Source of the DNA: Coleophoma eucalyptorum
Lineage: Eukaryota > Ascomycota > Leotiomycetes > Helotiales > Dermateaceae
Assembly (NCBI GenBank): GCA_026120035.1
Contig: JALRME010000001.1
Span: forward strand, 2,059,909 to 2,123,908
Length of the DNA stretch: 64,000 nucleotides
Direction: 5' to 3'
The position numbers were made by a program, and so were the translations under genes. Positions within the stretch are counted from its first letter, which is position 1. The number at the start of each line of letters is the position of its first letter. The notes beneath the pieces were generated by a model, which had not been told where the DNA came from, ran no database searches, and saw only the letters and a list, made by a program, of their open reading frames with translations. Positions 10,600-20,514 of this stretch are shown in pieces.

Positions 10600-12567
10600 T
10601 CAAGACATGATACCAGCAATGACAACCATAACACCGCCATATATGACACAGCAGATCATCCCTTCTTTACTGATTGTATGTCTTCCCACAATTCCAGATT
10701 GGCATAATCCCCCAATGAGGCCCAGTGCAACAAGCAAGACAACCGTCATTCTCCCAATAAAGTCTGGAATGACAGAGAAGGTCAAGATCGGAACCAGTAC
10801 CGACATGGCCAAAGAAACTGCAACCCCAAGTAAACCCGGCTTTACATCCAGAAATAGCAGGTCCAGGTTGGGGAGCTTGTACTTTGAGAACGGCTCTGCT
10901 GACTTTTCATCTGTTTGAGTTCGTATTTGTTTAAGATTTTCATTACGAACGGATACCAAATCATCCGTTTGTTCCAAAAATCTGGTTTCATTTTCGGCAA
11001 TGAGGCGTTCTTTGCTTAGATATTTTCGATATTGTAAAATATCTGTGGGGGCAGGGGCTTTGAGTTGCTGTGTGGTATTGAAAGCAGCAAGTGCTTGATC
11101 TGGGGCGGTGTTAGTTACTGAGGTAATATACGTAAAGTACATACTGTATTGAGCAAGTTTGTAACCAATCTTTCCAAGGATATCCACCCTGTGCCACTGC
11201 AATTCGCCGCCAATCTGGGCTGCTATTCGCCTTGATGCAGGCATAATCTTACCCTGCGTGCGGCGTGATTGCGTGTCAGTTGTGTCTAAGCGGCGAAGTT
11301 GTTCTTCCAGCTCACTGATCTCGTCCTGGAGGTGAAGGAGTAGTCTATGGTTGAGGGCTTCAAATTTACGGTATATTGGCTTGATGTTTTCGCTATTAGT
11401 ATTTCCTTCATCATCTCTATGTGCCGACAGCGTTAAGGCAAGCTGCTCGTATCCTGTCACTGGAAGCTTTTCCCCACGAGGCAGACTTCGTTGCGGATTA
11501 TGATTAACGTAACGTGGACTTAGTGCATATCCTGGGATGTGAGGGAGAACAGCATTGCCTCTTTGCATATCAGGTGTTCCAAAGGAATGGACACTTGCAT
11601 GAGAATTCTGGCGCTGCTGAGCCGCTGCAAGTTGGGATGCTATCTTCGCTGATGCGCTATCTGTGGGGGCATTCATCACTTCAGGAGTTTGGGAAATTCC
11701 TGCATCATCGCGCCCTCGTACACTTCGCTCTGGACTTGTACTTCGGTCTGTATCATTGTCGACAGCAGGTTCAGAAAAGGTGTCGTCGCCATGATAACTA
11801 GATGCCGATGATGAGGCAATTTCTGACTGCAGATGGGGAGGCGGAGTTGCACCTGGAAATCCACCGATCACATTGGCAGACCATTGGGCTTCATGATCAT
11901 TACGGTCTTCTTCATGCAGCCCTTGGTCATCATCAGAGCCAGAATCCTTTTCCAAATATGCAAATACATTTGGTGGATCAGGACAGGCAGGAGACAAGGG
12001 TACATCGGATATATGGGGGTGCTTCTCGATACTGGATCGCTTTGATATGGAGGCTTGAGTCACAGTGGAGTTACTTCCACTTGATCCACTAGATTTGTTG
12101 GTTGACGAAGTCAGACTGGTAAGATTTGATATCATCGATGGCGACGTAAGCCGCCCTCGCGCAGTAGCAAGCGAAGCTCTTTGATTGTGACTTTCGTCTT
12201 CTCCAGATGACTCCGATGAGGACGACGATGAGCTCTCACTTTTGCTAGCACTCATGCGTCGGTGCCGGAGATGCGAATTGCTGGAGAGTTGTTCTCGCGA
12301 CGAGACCACTGAAGTACGCCTAGTGTTTTTGGGTAGCGACTTCGAGTTATGTTTGGCGGATGAAGCGGCTTTATGCGATCGCTTATTGCTGTCCCTCTCC
12401 TTGCCCGTGTTGGCTTTCGTGGGAGACATCGCAGAATCATGAGATGGCCTTGGTCGATGAGAATTGAGGTGCGAATCGTTTCCCTTAAACCTCGTTGCAG
12501 CCCTTGCTTCGTCCTCGCATGTCTCGAGAATGGAGCCAACCGTCGGAGCAATGTACTTTCCGGACAT
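10600..12567 (-). CDS. DUF6594 family membrane protein with disordered N-terminal half
   Basis: A fungal-specific integral membrane protein of unknown function. The frame is open through 655 codons, but a 45-nt in-frame intron at 11144-11100 is likely removed (see separate entry), leaving about 640 residues. Residues 1-330 are Ser/Pro-rich and charged, probably disordered (for example SESSSSSSSESSGEDES). The conserved DUF6594 part begins at YRKFEALNHRLLLHLQDEIS, with a coiled-coil ELEEQLRRLD, then KLAQYNQALAAFNTT after splicing. Three C-terminal membrane helices follow (GVAVSLAMSVLVPILTF; MTVVLLVALGLIGGLC; MICCVIYGGVMVVIAGI). The last third matches the usual family layout; the long N-terminal extension may be regulatory and phosphorylated. 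Confidence 0.85.
   Translation of the reverse strand: MSGKYIAPTVGSILETCEDEARAATRFKGNDSHLNSHRPRPSHDSAMSPTKANTGKERDSNKRSHKAASSAKHNSKSLPKNTRRTSVVSSREQLSSNSHLRHRRMSASKSESSSSSSSESSGEDESHNQRASLATARGRLTSPSMISNLTSLTSSTNKSSGSSGSNSTVTQASISKRSSIEKHPHISDVPLSPACPDPPNVFAYLEKDSGSDDDQGLHEEDRNDHEAQWSANVIGGFPGATPPPHLQSEIASSSASSYHGDDTFSEPAVDNDTDRSTSPERSVRGRDDAGISQTPEVMNAPTDSASAKIASQLAAAQQRQNSHASVHSFGTPDMQRGNAVLPHIPGYALSPRYVNHNPQRSLPRGEKLPVTGYEQLALTLSAHRDDEGNTNSENIKPIYRKFEALNHRLLLHLQDEISELEEQLRRLDTTDTQSRRTQGKIMPASRRIAAQIGGELQWHRVDILGKIGYKLAQYSMYFTYITSVTNTAPDQALAAFNTTQQLKAPAPTDILQYRKYLSKERLIAENETRFLEQTDDLVSVRNENLKQIRTQTDEKSAEPFSKYKLPNLDLLFLDVKPGLLGVAVSLAMSVLVPILTFSVIPDFIGRMTVVLLVALGLIGGLCQSGIVGRHTISKEGMICCVIYGGVMVVIAGIMS
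11100..11144 (-). other. 45-nt in-frame intron inside the DUF6594 ORF
   Basis: On the minus strand this segment starts GTATGT, has CTAAC as branch point and ends CCCCAG. It has no stop codon and a length divisible by three, so both spliced and retained forms are open. Removing it changes a hydrophobic/Thr-rich insert into the continuous family-like string QYNQALAAFNTTQ. Confidence 0.8.
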
Positions 12568-13552
12568 TGCGTTCGATAACCAATTGCTATACCGTCGAGT
12601 TGATTATGCCTGCGAGGGGTAGTCTGGATTTGAGAGTTCAAAAAGCAAGTTCCTGGGCCAGAGTAAGCCACTGAAGACACACATGTGATTCTTATGAGCA
12701 ATACCTTGTCTCTTCTTGTCCCGTCCTTTGTTGATCGATTTGTGCTTTTGTTGGACCTTATGGCGGTGAACTCCGTGGTGTGCTAAAGTCAGGCTTGTAC
12801 GACGACCATGCTGCACTGTGTAAAGAGGTAGCGATATTGTGGGAAAGGGAGAAGAAGGAGATCATGTTCGTAGCCAAGGTATCGGAGAGGATGAGATCAG
12901 TTGAGGAGAGGGTGTGTGTCTGAGAGTATTTGAGTCTGACGCGGTCCGCGTGGAATGATCATCGGCGGGCTGTGGTCGCAAAGTGCTGATCAAGGTTCCA
13001 AGCTGTTTCATGAAATTCCGGGGGAGAAAGGAGACCCTTGACACAATCCAGCGGCCCGCACTTCAGGGAGCGTAGCGTCGACTCTGGTTGGCGACCGCGA
13101 CCTCTAAGCTAGAATGCTACAAGGCTCGAGCTCCTCGATATTCAACACCATGAGCTCCCGACGTCGTCCTTGATCTTGAACTTTAAGCACCGAGAATCTA
13201 TCCACCCCACCGTCGGGCATATCGCTCCTATTTCTACCTGATCTCCTGCCCAACATACTTCGCCCCTTCGCATGCGACCAATGCTTGGACAACACATAGC
13301 GACACATCCGCAGATTGCCGCGAAAATTCTGTTGCCGTGAGACTGGCTACATGCTGCGAGGCATGTCATAGGTCCCACGCAGTAGAACCACAGACTGCTT
13401 CTCCGAATCAGGTAGTGCTTTAAGCCAGTGTTCTCCATTTATGTTCCCGAACTAAGTATCACGAGCGTCTGGATCCTGCTTCTTCCAGCTTATATACCCG
13501 TGGAAACCTTCCCTCGCAGCCCAATTGTTGTGTGGCTGCCACCTCCTTCGCA
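12568..13552. promoter_or_regulatory. Divergent intergenic region, DUF6594 gene and GatB gene
   Basis: Just under 1 kb between two divergent start codons, presumably containing both promoters and 5' UTRs. I see no conserved protein fragment and no obvious TATA box. Confidence 0.5.
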
Positions 13553-15385
13553 ATGGCACGAATTCCTCCAATCGTCCTCCGCAGATACATTTGTGGGGGC
13601 CACATTCCGACCAAAGGATGCCTTCGTATTAAAACGACGAGAGCAACGGCGACGGCGCTCAGTGCTGTGACACAAGGCTCCCGATTATTACATACAGATT
13701 CAGATACTGCGATACCGGAAGGTACGGTCGCGTTCCGAAAGCAGCTCAAAGATGAAGCAAAGAAGAAGAAAGTAGGGGGACTGGGGTCCAAGAAGTCGAA
13801 GATCGACAATCAAGTGTTGGAGAAGTGGGAATTGACTGTTGGTATTGAAATACATGCGCAATTGAATACACCACGAAAGCTTTTTTCGGATGCCGCCTCT
13901 ACTATCAATGAAGAGCCGAACACCCATGTCGCATTGTTTGATGTTGCTATGCCAGGCTCATTGCCAAAGTTTCAGAAGGCGACCTTGATTCCCGCAGTTC
14001 GAGCTGCTCTGGCACTTAACTGCCAAATCTCTCCATCCAGCCGCTTTGATCGCAAACATTATTTTCACTGGGATCAGCCTGCTGGCTATCAAATCACACA
14101 ATACTACGAGCCGTTTGCAAGAAATGGGTATATTACTTTATACGCGCATGACGGAATCGCAAAGGAGGATGGCGATGAGATACAGATTGGTATAAAGCAG
14201 GTGCAGATGGAGCAGGACACAGCGAAGACCATGACACAGCCAGGAGAAATACATTTGCTAGACTTTAATCGCGTCGGACTACCTCTGATTGAAATTATCA
14301 CGCTTCCTCAAATCCACCACCCAAGCACAGCTGCCGCATTTGTGCGCAAAGTCCAAATTATCCTAGACGCTGTTGATGCTTGCGTTCTGGGAATGGAATC
14401 TGGAGGACTTCGAGCAGATGTGAATGTCTCCGTGCGGAGAAGGGACGGCACGGCCTTGGAGGCTGGCCATGCTTATGCGGGCGTTGAAGGATTAGGTCAA
14501 CGAACAGAGATAAAAAATCTGAGTAGTTTCAAGGCCGTGGAGGACGCCATTATCGCTGAACGTGATCGCCAGATCGATGTTCTTGAAGCAGGAGGAAAGA
14601 TTGAAGGGGAAACCAGAGGCTGGACGATTGGAAGCTCCGAAACTAGACGTCTAAGGGGTAAAGAAGGGGAGGTTGATTACAGGTATATGCCTGATCCAGA
14701 ACTGGCACCTGTTCTCATCAGCCCAACATTGATTGAACATTTGCAGAATAACCTTGGGGTCTTGCCGGACGCAGAAATTACAACCTTGACAGAGGAGTAT
14801 GGCCTAACCATCAAGGACGCGATGTCACTTATATCACTAGACAATGGTGGCCGGGCTGAATTTTTTCGGATGGCGGTAGATCGTATCGCTGGAGACTCGG
14901 CATCTGCGAAGCAGCCACTTGGGAAATTGTGCGGAAATTGGGTGCTTCATGAACTTGGTGGCTTGACGCTTGAATCTGGGGAGATTGCAAGCGATCTAAA
15001 TTTTGACGCCTTGGGTAACTCCTTGATGCCGTTAGATGATTTTGTTTCTCTTATCAAATTTATTGAAGCAGGGAAGATTACAGGCAAGACGGCAAAGAGA
15101 GTACTTCGTACGCTGTTCGAGAACTCGTTATCTGGCCAGTCCACCAACGTTGAAAAGATGATCGAGGAGGGTGATCTTTGGTTCCGGCCTATGTCAACAG
15201 AGGAGTACCAAGTTCTTGCTCGCAGTATTCTTGATCCGAAGGTCGTCGAGCAGATCCTTAAAGGCCAGAAAGGAAAGATCATGTTCCTCGTTGGGCAAAT
15301 GATGAGGAACGGTGAGGATGGTCAGGTGGATCCACAAAAGGCGCGAGAAGTTCTCGAGCAGATCATAGAGGAACATCGAACATAA
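13553..15385 (+). CDS. Mitochondrial glutamyl-tRNA(Gln) amidotransferase subunit B
   Basis: Subunit B of the GatCAB/GatFAB amidotransferase (yeast Pet112), which converts misacylated Glu-tRNA(Gln) to Gln-tRNA(Gln) in mitochondria. Single exon, about 610 residues. I start at the ATG at 13553; the frame extends upstream only through non-ATG codons. The N-terminus (MARIPPIVLRRYICG..., Arg-rich) is a plausible presequence, followed by a Lys-rich linker. The catalytic/cradle domain starts at VGIEIHAQLNTPRKLFSDA and contains RKHYFHWDQPAGYQITQY, DFNRVGLPLIEI and ADVNVSVRRR. EVDYRYMPDPELAPV leads into the helical GatB/YqeY tail, which binds tRNA. Length suits a fungal GatB with a transit peptide and linker. 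Subunits A and C/F are not nearby, as expected in eukaryotes. Confidence 0.95.
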   Translation: MARIPPIVLRRYICGGHIPTKGCLRIKTTRATATALSAVTQGSRLLHTDSDTAIPEGTVAFRKQLKDEAKKKKVGGLGSKKSKIDNQVLEKWELTVGIEIHAQLNTPRKLFSDAASTINEEPNTHVALFDVAMPGSLPKFQKATLIPAVRAALALNCQISPSSRFDRKHYFHWDQPAGYQITQYYEPFARNGYITLYAHDGIAKEDGDEIQIGIKQVQMEQDTAKTMTQPGEIHLLDFNRVGLPLIEIITLPQIHHPSTAAAFVRKVQIILDAVDACVLGMESGGLRADVNVSVRRRDGTALEAGHAYAGVEGLGQRTEIKNLSSFKAVEDAIIAERDRQIDVLEAGGKIEGETRGWTIGSSETRRLRGKEGEVDYRYMPDPELAPVLISPTLIEHLQNNLGVLPDAEITTLTEEYGLTIKDAMSLISLDNGGRAEFFRMAVDRIAGDSASAKQPLGKLCGNWVLHELGGLTLESGEIASDLNFDALGNSLMPLDDFVSLIKFIEAGKITGKTAKRVLRTLFENSLSGQSTNVEKMIEEGDLWFRPMSTEEYQVLARSILDPKVVEQILKGQKGKIMFLVGQMMRNGEDGQVDPQKAREVLEQIIEEHRT

Positions 15386-16130
15386 TCGATAATTGAATGA
15401 ATGGCCTGTTCTAGTCACTAGCTTAAAATACCAAACAAACTCCAGTGGCTCTATCAATGCCTAAATTACCAGGATCTTATTCGACCACTCTGATTAGGTA
15501 TTACAACTGACTTTTAGTTATTATGAACATTGGTTGGGTTAGTCTTGGAGAGGATTTTCTCAGCTATCTACCCACCTCCCGTTGGTTGACTTTGGTCACC
15601 AACCTGTTTCCTGCGAGTACATCAAATACTAACATGCTAAATTTGAGAAGTGGGAATTCGTGATAGATAAACTGAATTCCAATGAACTTATGAAATCTGC
15701 CGGCGGCAGGCGGCGGCGATTCACTAATGCAGGAATCCCAACTGTCATGCTTTGCCAGCTTGAAATAAATGATTTCGAAAGTCGAGAAAGCAACACCTGA
15801 CCTAGCTCTGAGTCTGGAAAAACTTCAAGTGTTTAATACTTCCTACCTTGCCTTAAGTGACAAATAGAGAACTGGCCATATAGCACCACTTCAAGGTTGC
15901 GGATCTCCGCAACCGCTCTCCTGAAACTTCCTAAGATGGCTATGATCTTTTCATCTGCGAGATACAGCATGTAAAACACCTTATCGCATGAGGTCATACA
16001 CTTTTGATGTGCTGCAGCCGATCCTTACCCCGGTTAGTGCAGAGTTGGCCGACAGTAGTAACAAGTAAGCTTGCCAATACACCAGGGTTTGGGGTAATCG
16101 TGCAGGCAGGAAAGGGTGGGTGCTGCAGAA

Positions 16131-16262
16131 GATAGTAGCTAGGTAAGAACTGCTCTGATGAAGATAACGGTTTCATGGCTCCTTATCTACTCCAAATCAG
16201 CTATCTACCCCAATCAGCTATCTACCCCAACTTACCTATAATTTACCTATCTATCTGTGATA
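16131..16262. promoter_or_regulatory. Cluster of eight HGATAR sites upstream of DUR3
   Basis: GATA cores, all in HGATAR context, lie at 16131(+), 16163(+), 16184(-), 16202(-), 16219(-), 16248(-), 16252(-) and 16259(+). HGATAR is the binding site of AreA/Nit2-type nitrogen GATA factors, and urea transport is a classic nitrogen-catabolite-controlled step. The cluster ends 115 bp before the ATG. Regulation is inferred from site density plus gene identity. Confidence 0.75.
16195..16228 (+). repeat. Two perfect 17-bp tandem copies carrying GATA sites
   Basis: The unit AATCAGCTATCTACCCC occurs at 16195-16211 and again at 16212-16228 with no mismatch. Each copy contains one TATCT, the reverse complement of AGATA. 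A recent duplication therefore doubled a putative regulator site. Confidence 0.9.
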
Positions 16263-16376
16263 ACGGTAAGTGTTGGGGAGTATATCTCAATCATACCCCC
16301 TATTTAATATGTTCGTGCTACGCTTTGGCATCTGGTCATTTTGCTCTTGCTATACTAAAGTAGCTGCAAATTCAGA

Positions 16377-18637
16377 ATGGCTGTCACTGATGGTATTCAG
16401 GTCCTCGACCCAGGCGTGGGATATGGAATTGTTGTTGGCATTGGTGCTTTCTTTGCACTTTTAATGTTAGTCCAAAGCTTAGATCCCTAGTGCTACCCCA
16501 GATCCCACAGTTTCCCGCTGACAAATCTTAGGCTTGCCATAACCTACTTACAAAATCGATATACCTCCTATTCTACAAAGCAAGCAGAAGAGTTCAATAC
16601 GGCATCTCGGAGTGTCAAGCCAGGTCTGATTGCTGCCGGCATTGTTAGCTCATGGACTTGGAGTGCCACTCTTTTGACCAGTTCCACTTTTGCATATAGC
16701 TATGGAATATGTGGTCCTATGTGGTGAGTTATTGCCACTACCAAAGAGTTTTGTTCGAAATCTTATTTGCATATAGGTATGGTGCAATGGGAACATGGCA
16801 AATCCTCTTATTTGCGTTGATTGCCATTAAAATCAAGTCCAATGCTCCGGGTGCACACACCTTTCCAGAAATTATATTATCCCGACATGGAAAGGTAGCA
16901 CATTTAATCTACTTGTTCTACGGCTGGGCAACAAATATGCTTGTCGGGGCATGTCTCGTTCTAGGAGGTAGCCAAGTCGTGGGAGCATTGTCCGGCGTCA
17001 ACGTGTATGCGGCTTGTTTCCTGATCCCTCTTGTCGTTGCAGCATATGTCATCGCAGGTGGCCTGAGGTCTACTTTCATTGCCGACTATACACATACCGC
17101 CATCCTGTTCATCGCCATATTCGTTTTTGGATTTAGCATTTACGCAACTGATTCAGATGTCGGCAGTCCTAGCAAATTCTACGACCTGTTGATCGATGCT
17201 AGTGCTAAGATGCCTATTGCTGGCAACCACAAAGGATCTTACCTCACCTTCAAGTCAAATGATGGCTTGGTATTTGCTATCGATCTATTTGTGGCTGGCT
17301 TCTCGACTGTCTGGCTGGATCAAGCATACTGGCAACGGGCTATTGCTTCACGGCCCGAGACAAGTGTTAAGGCTTATATCTTTGGTGGTATGGCATGGTA
17401 TGGAATTCCTTTCGGATTCGCAACAGCCATGGGGCTCGGATGTGCAGCCTTGACCGGAAATGTCAAGTTCCCAACTTACCCAGATCCATTGTCTACCGCT
17501 CAGAATGGAGCCGGACTGTCCTCTCCTGCTACAGCCATAGCTCTCCTTGGTAAAGGAGGTGCGGGGCTGATGCTTCTTCTCCTTTTCATGGCTGTTACTT
17601 CGTCCACGAGCGCAGAACTCATCGCCGTTTCATCACTGTTGACATTCGACGTCTATAAGACTTACATCAAGCCAAAGGCCACTTCAACCGAGTTGGTTAA
17701 GATCTCCCACTATGGCATCATTCTATATGCAGTTGTCCTTGCCTCATTTTGTTGTATTTTGAATGCCGCGTCTATCAACCTCACATGGCTCCTGACTGTA
17801 CTCGGAATTATAGTTGGAGGTGCAAGTATCAGTGTAGGTCTGATTCTTCTGTGGGATCGTATGTCTACACTAGCAGCAATCATTTCGCCCTGGATCGGTT
17901 TCTTTGCCGGTCTTACTGCTTGGTTTGTGGTCACCAAACTTCGATCTGGTGAGATCAGCGTGGCCACCACAGGAGATGCTACGAATGCTGTTGCCGGCAA
18001 TATAACAAGTTGGGGTACAGGTGCCATTTGTTCAGTAGTAATATCATTCATTGCACCAGGCAAATGGGAGGCTACAGGCGAAGAAGCCATCAAGCGAAGA
18101 GATAAGATCAACGGGATAGCTCCCGGAGGCACAGGGACAACGACTCCTCCCGCAGCGGATCAAGAAGCTGGCATAGCGAAACTAGCTATGAACAGCGACG
18201 AGAAGGCTGGCGCGACATCACCAGTCCTTGACATAGACAAAGAACCATCATCTGATCCCGCACCGGATACAATCGTGCCGACAGGAAATGCAATTGTTGA
18301 TTTCCTCGAAGTCTCCCACATCCAACCCATGTCAGGTCCGGAACTCAAGCGAGCAACACGTTTGGCCTACAGCTTCAATATTCTTTTTCTTGTTGTTGCC
18401 ATCCTCTTTGTGCCATTCTTGCTATTTGGGGGAGAATGGATCTTTTCGAAGAAATTCTTTGTTGGCTGGTGCGTGGTCAGTTTTATTTGGGTATGGTGTA
18501 GTATGTGCATTTGTGTCATCTGGCCTGTCGTTGAGAGTTGGGGCACTATTTGGATGATTGCAAAAGGAATTGTAAGGGATAGTAGTTCGAAGAAGTCTAA
18601 GGATGTGACCGAGAGTGAGGAGGTTGGGAATGCTTGA
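16377..18637 (+). CDS. DUR3: Urea active transporter (Dur3-type sodium/solute symporter)
   Basis: High-affinity urea/H+ symporter of the SSS family in the plasma membrane; some Dur3 proteins also carry polyamines. Exons are 16377-16465, 16532-16723 and 16777-18637, about 713 residues, close to yeast Dur3 (735). The N-terminus VLDPGVGYGIVVGIGAFFAL starts the first helix. Family landmarks include SRSVKPGLIAAGIVSSWTWS, YGICGPMWYGAMGTWQILLF, GAHTFPEIILSRHG, GGLRSTFIADYTHT and AVTSSTSAELIAVSSLLTFDVYK. About 15 hydrophobic segments are present. A polar loop with Ala/Pro/Thr lies near residues 570-600, before the last helices. The promoter has a dense cluster of nitrogen-type GATA sites. No urease or urea amidolyase gene is in the window. 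Confidence 0.95.
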
Positions 18638-18978
18638 TAAGCCGGAAACTTTCCCCAGAGCTACCTTAACAAAAATAATCTTTTGGATGATGGGGACTCT
18701 TAAAAGCTTTGTTAAAACTGTCAGATGCTCTTCTTATATTTACCTTTGGTTATGGTATTCATTCTGGTGCGGAAACGTTAGGAAGAAGATATTCTATTAC
18801 TGAATTCAAGGTATATTTAACACCACCATGCAGAGGTTAAACCAGAAGACGCCTCACAAACATATACTTTTGGCATTCCACTGCCGCCCAATTATTTCTA
18901 TAATTTCTTGCAAGTATTTCCCCTCATGGCCTTAAGATACAAGTCCTCTCAAATTATCTCAGGTACTCAATCCCCAAT
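18638..18978. other. Convergent 3' region after DUR3
   Basis: Short gap between the DUR3 stop and the stop of the small secreted protein gene on the other strand. It is A/T-rich with no feature I can name. Confidence 0.5.
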
Positions 18979-19548
18979 CTACAGGTCTGCATTCTGAATC
19001 ATAGCGTCATAGTTCGAGATATCCTCCATGGCCATATCCAGGTACCTATTTTGTAGTCAGTATGAAGATCAGGTGCTTTTGCAGATATGTAGAATAAAAA
19101 CTTACCCCTGAGCTTTTCTATTCCTCTGAAGATCATAATGGTCTCTTGGCATAATCTCACTCTTAGGATACATTTGACCCATGACCATTTGCCTATTCTG
19201 AATCTCTTTCATAATCCCGAGGTACTTTTGGGACTCCACATCTGAATCAAGTTCTGGGAGCGAATATTTTGTTGGAGGCGTGCTTAAATCTTGACCTTGT
19301 TTCGTCTCGCTTATCGTAATCGTAGGTCCTTCAGACTCTATATTTGATACTGCCATATCGACGTAGGAGGATGTATTCATACGCTCACTTGGCTTCGCTT
19401 CTTTCAATTGGATCAGCCTTACAACTGTTCCTGACGGTAAGGAATCCAGTGATATCGCTGGTGCTGCGGAGATCACTGGGAGGGTAGAGAGAGAGATTGC
19501 AAAGAGAAAAAGGCTTTGAAGGCTGCTCTTGGATGATGTAGAAAGCAT
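18979..19548 (-). CDS. Small secreted protein, effector-like size
   Basis: A predicted secreted protein of about 168 residues without a recognised domain. Exons are 19548-19106 and 19045-18979; the second exon adds about 21 residues ending ...YDAMIQNADL. The N-terminus is a signal peptide (SLQSLFLFAISLSTLPVISA). The mature part is cysteine-free, Met/Ser/Glu-rich and acidic. Similar phrases recur: SYVDMAVSNIES, KYLGIMKEIQNRQ and GYLDMAMEDISN, suggesting a degenerate internal repeat. A Lys/Arg pair before the last segment could be a processing site. A TATATA element lies near 19760. The lack of cysteines is unusual for an apoplastic effector; a secreted peptide precursor is another possibility. 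Function is unknown. Confidence 0.7.
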
Positions 19549-20514
19549 TGTTACTGAGTCAAGAGGTTTTCTTTAAAGTGGCGATTCTCGGGACTTGGTT
19601 ATAGACTTGGACTTTGTTTGTAAAAGAAAAGGAGGGCGTAGTCCACAGATAGGACAAGTTGTGGTGTTGATGGTTTTAAAAGAATGTAAAAGGTTGGGGA
19701 AAATAAAAGAGTGGAATGTATGACTGATTGGGAGAAGGTACGAAAGCGATGTGGGAGAATATATAGAAAGAAAGCACAAACCAGGAAGAACATCAAAGTG
19801 ACACAGAAGCTGCCAGTCCTGACCCACTGTCGAGAACTTACTTCACAATAGTAGGCCGGATGCGTCTCCTTCTAATTCGAGAAGGACGCTGCATATGTTT
19901 TGGCTCAAGTCCTGCCAGCTTTATCTTGACTAGATGCGGAAGTGAAAACAGTCAGGAAGGGTAAGCGAGCTGGCCTATAAAGTTTTGATAGATTTGTCGG
20001 ATGCGTTGGGTTAAAGTAACGACGCTAGTGGTCACCTTCCTTAGGCATATAGTCTGGAGACGATGCAAAAATTGGCCATCTGGACATCATCGTTGGCTGT
20101 CAGTACAGGCGATTTTATTTCAAAGTCTGGTCTCGATAATTGGTCAGGGCTGTGCCCAGACCTAAGGGATTCCTACCACCTGCTATATTGCGGATGCCAA
20201 TCCAACCGATATTTGGATTTCTCAACAGGTTAAGCCATAGCCAGTCCCATATTCAATCTTTTTAGAGACCTAGGAAGTCTTGTAGCCCGGGGCATTCGGA
20301 TGACAATATTACTCCTAATACCAGTGTTTCTGGAATTTTTTATCACTACCTGGCATGTAGTGACCAGCCAATTCATGTGACCATGGATTATCTTTTTTTT
20401 GAGAAGGCACAAATGCCCGTGCATTGTGACAATATCTACAGTTTGTTATGTATTGTAAGGAAGTCTTGCCCAATGGGTCATAAGAACATTAGCTCTTTAC
20501 ATATTGTCTAACAA
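19549..20514. other. Intergenic region upstream of the small secreted protein gene
   Basis: Holds the promoter of the leftward gene (TATATA near 19760) and then about 700 bp with no recognisable gene before the end of the DJ-1-like pseudogene. Confidence 0.45.

Larger units (their letters stand above)
15386..16376. promoter_or_regulatory. Upstream region of DUR3
   Basis: Nearly 1 kb between GatB and the Dur3 gene. The GatB-proximal part is unremarkable apart from a short GGCGGCAGGCGGCGG run near 15700. The last 250 bp carry the GATA-site cluster and a 17-bp tandem repeat listed separately. Confidence 0.5.

Noticed and set aside
13532..13552. Upstream GTG as the start of GatB
   Set aside because: Nuclear fungal genes start at ATG almost without exception; the ATG at 13553 gives a good presequence.
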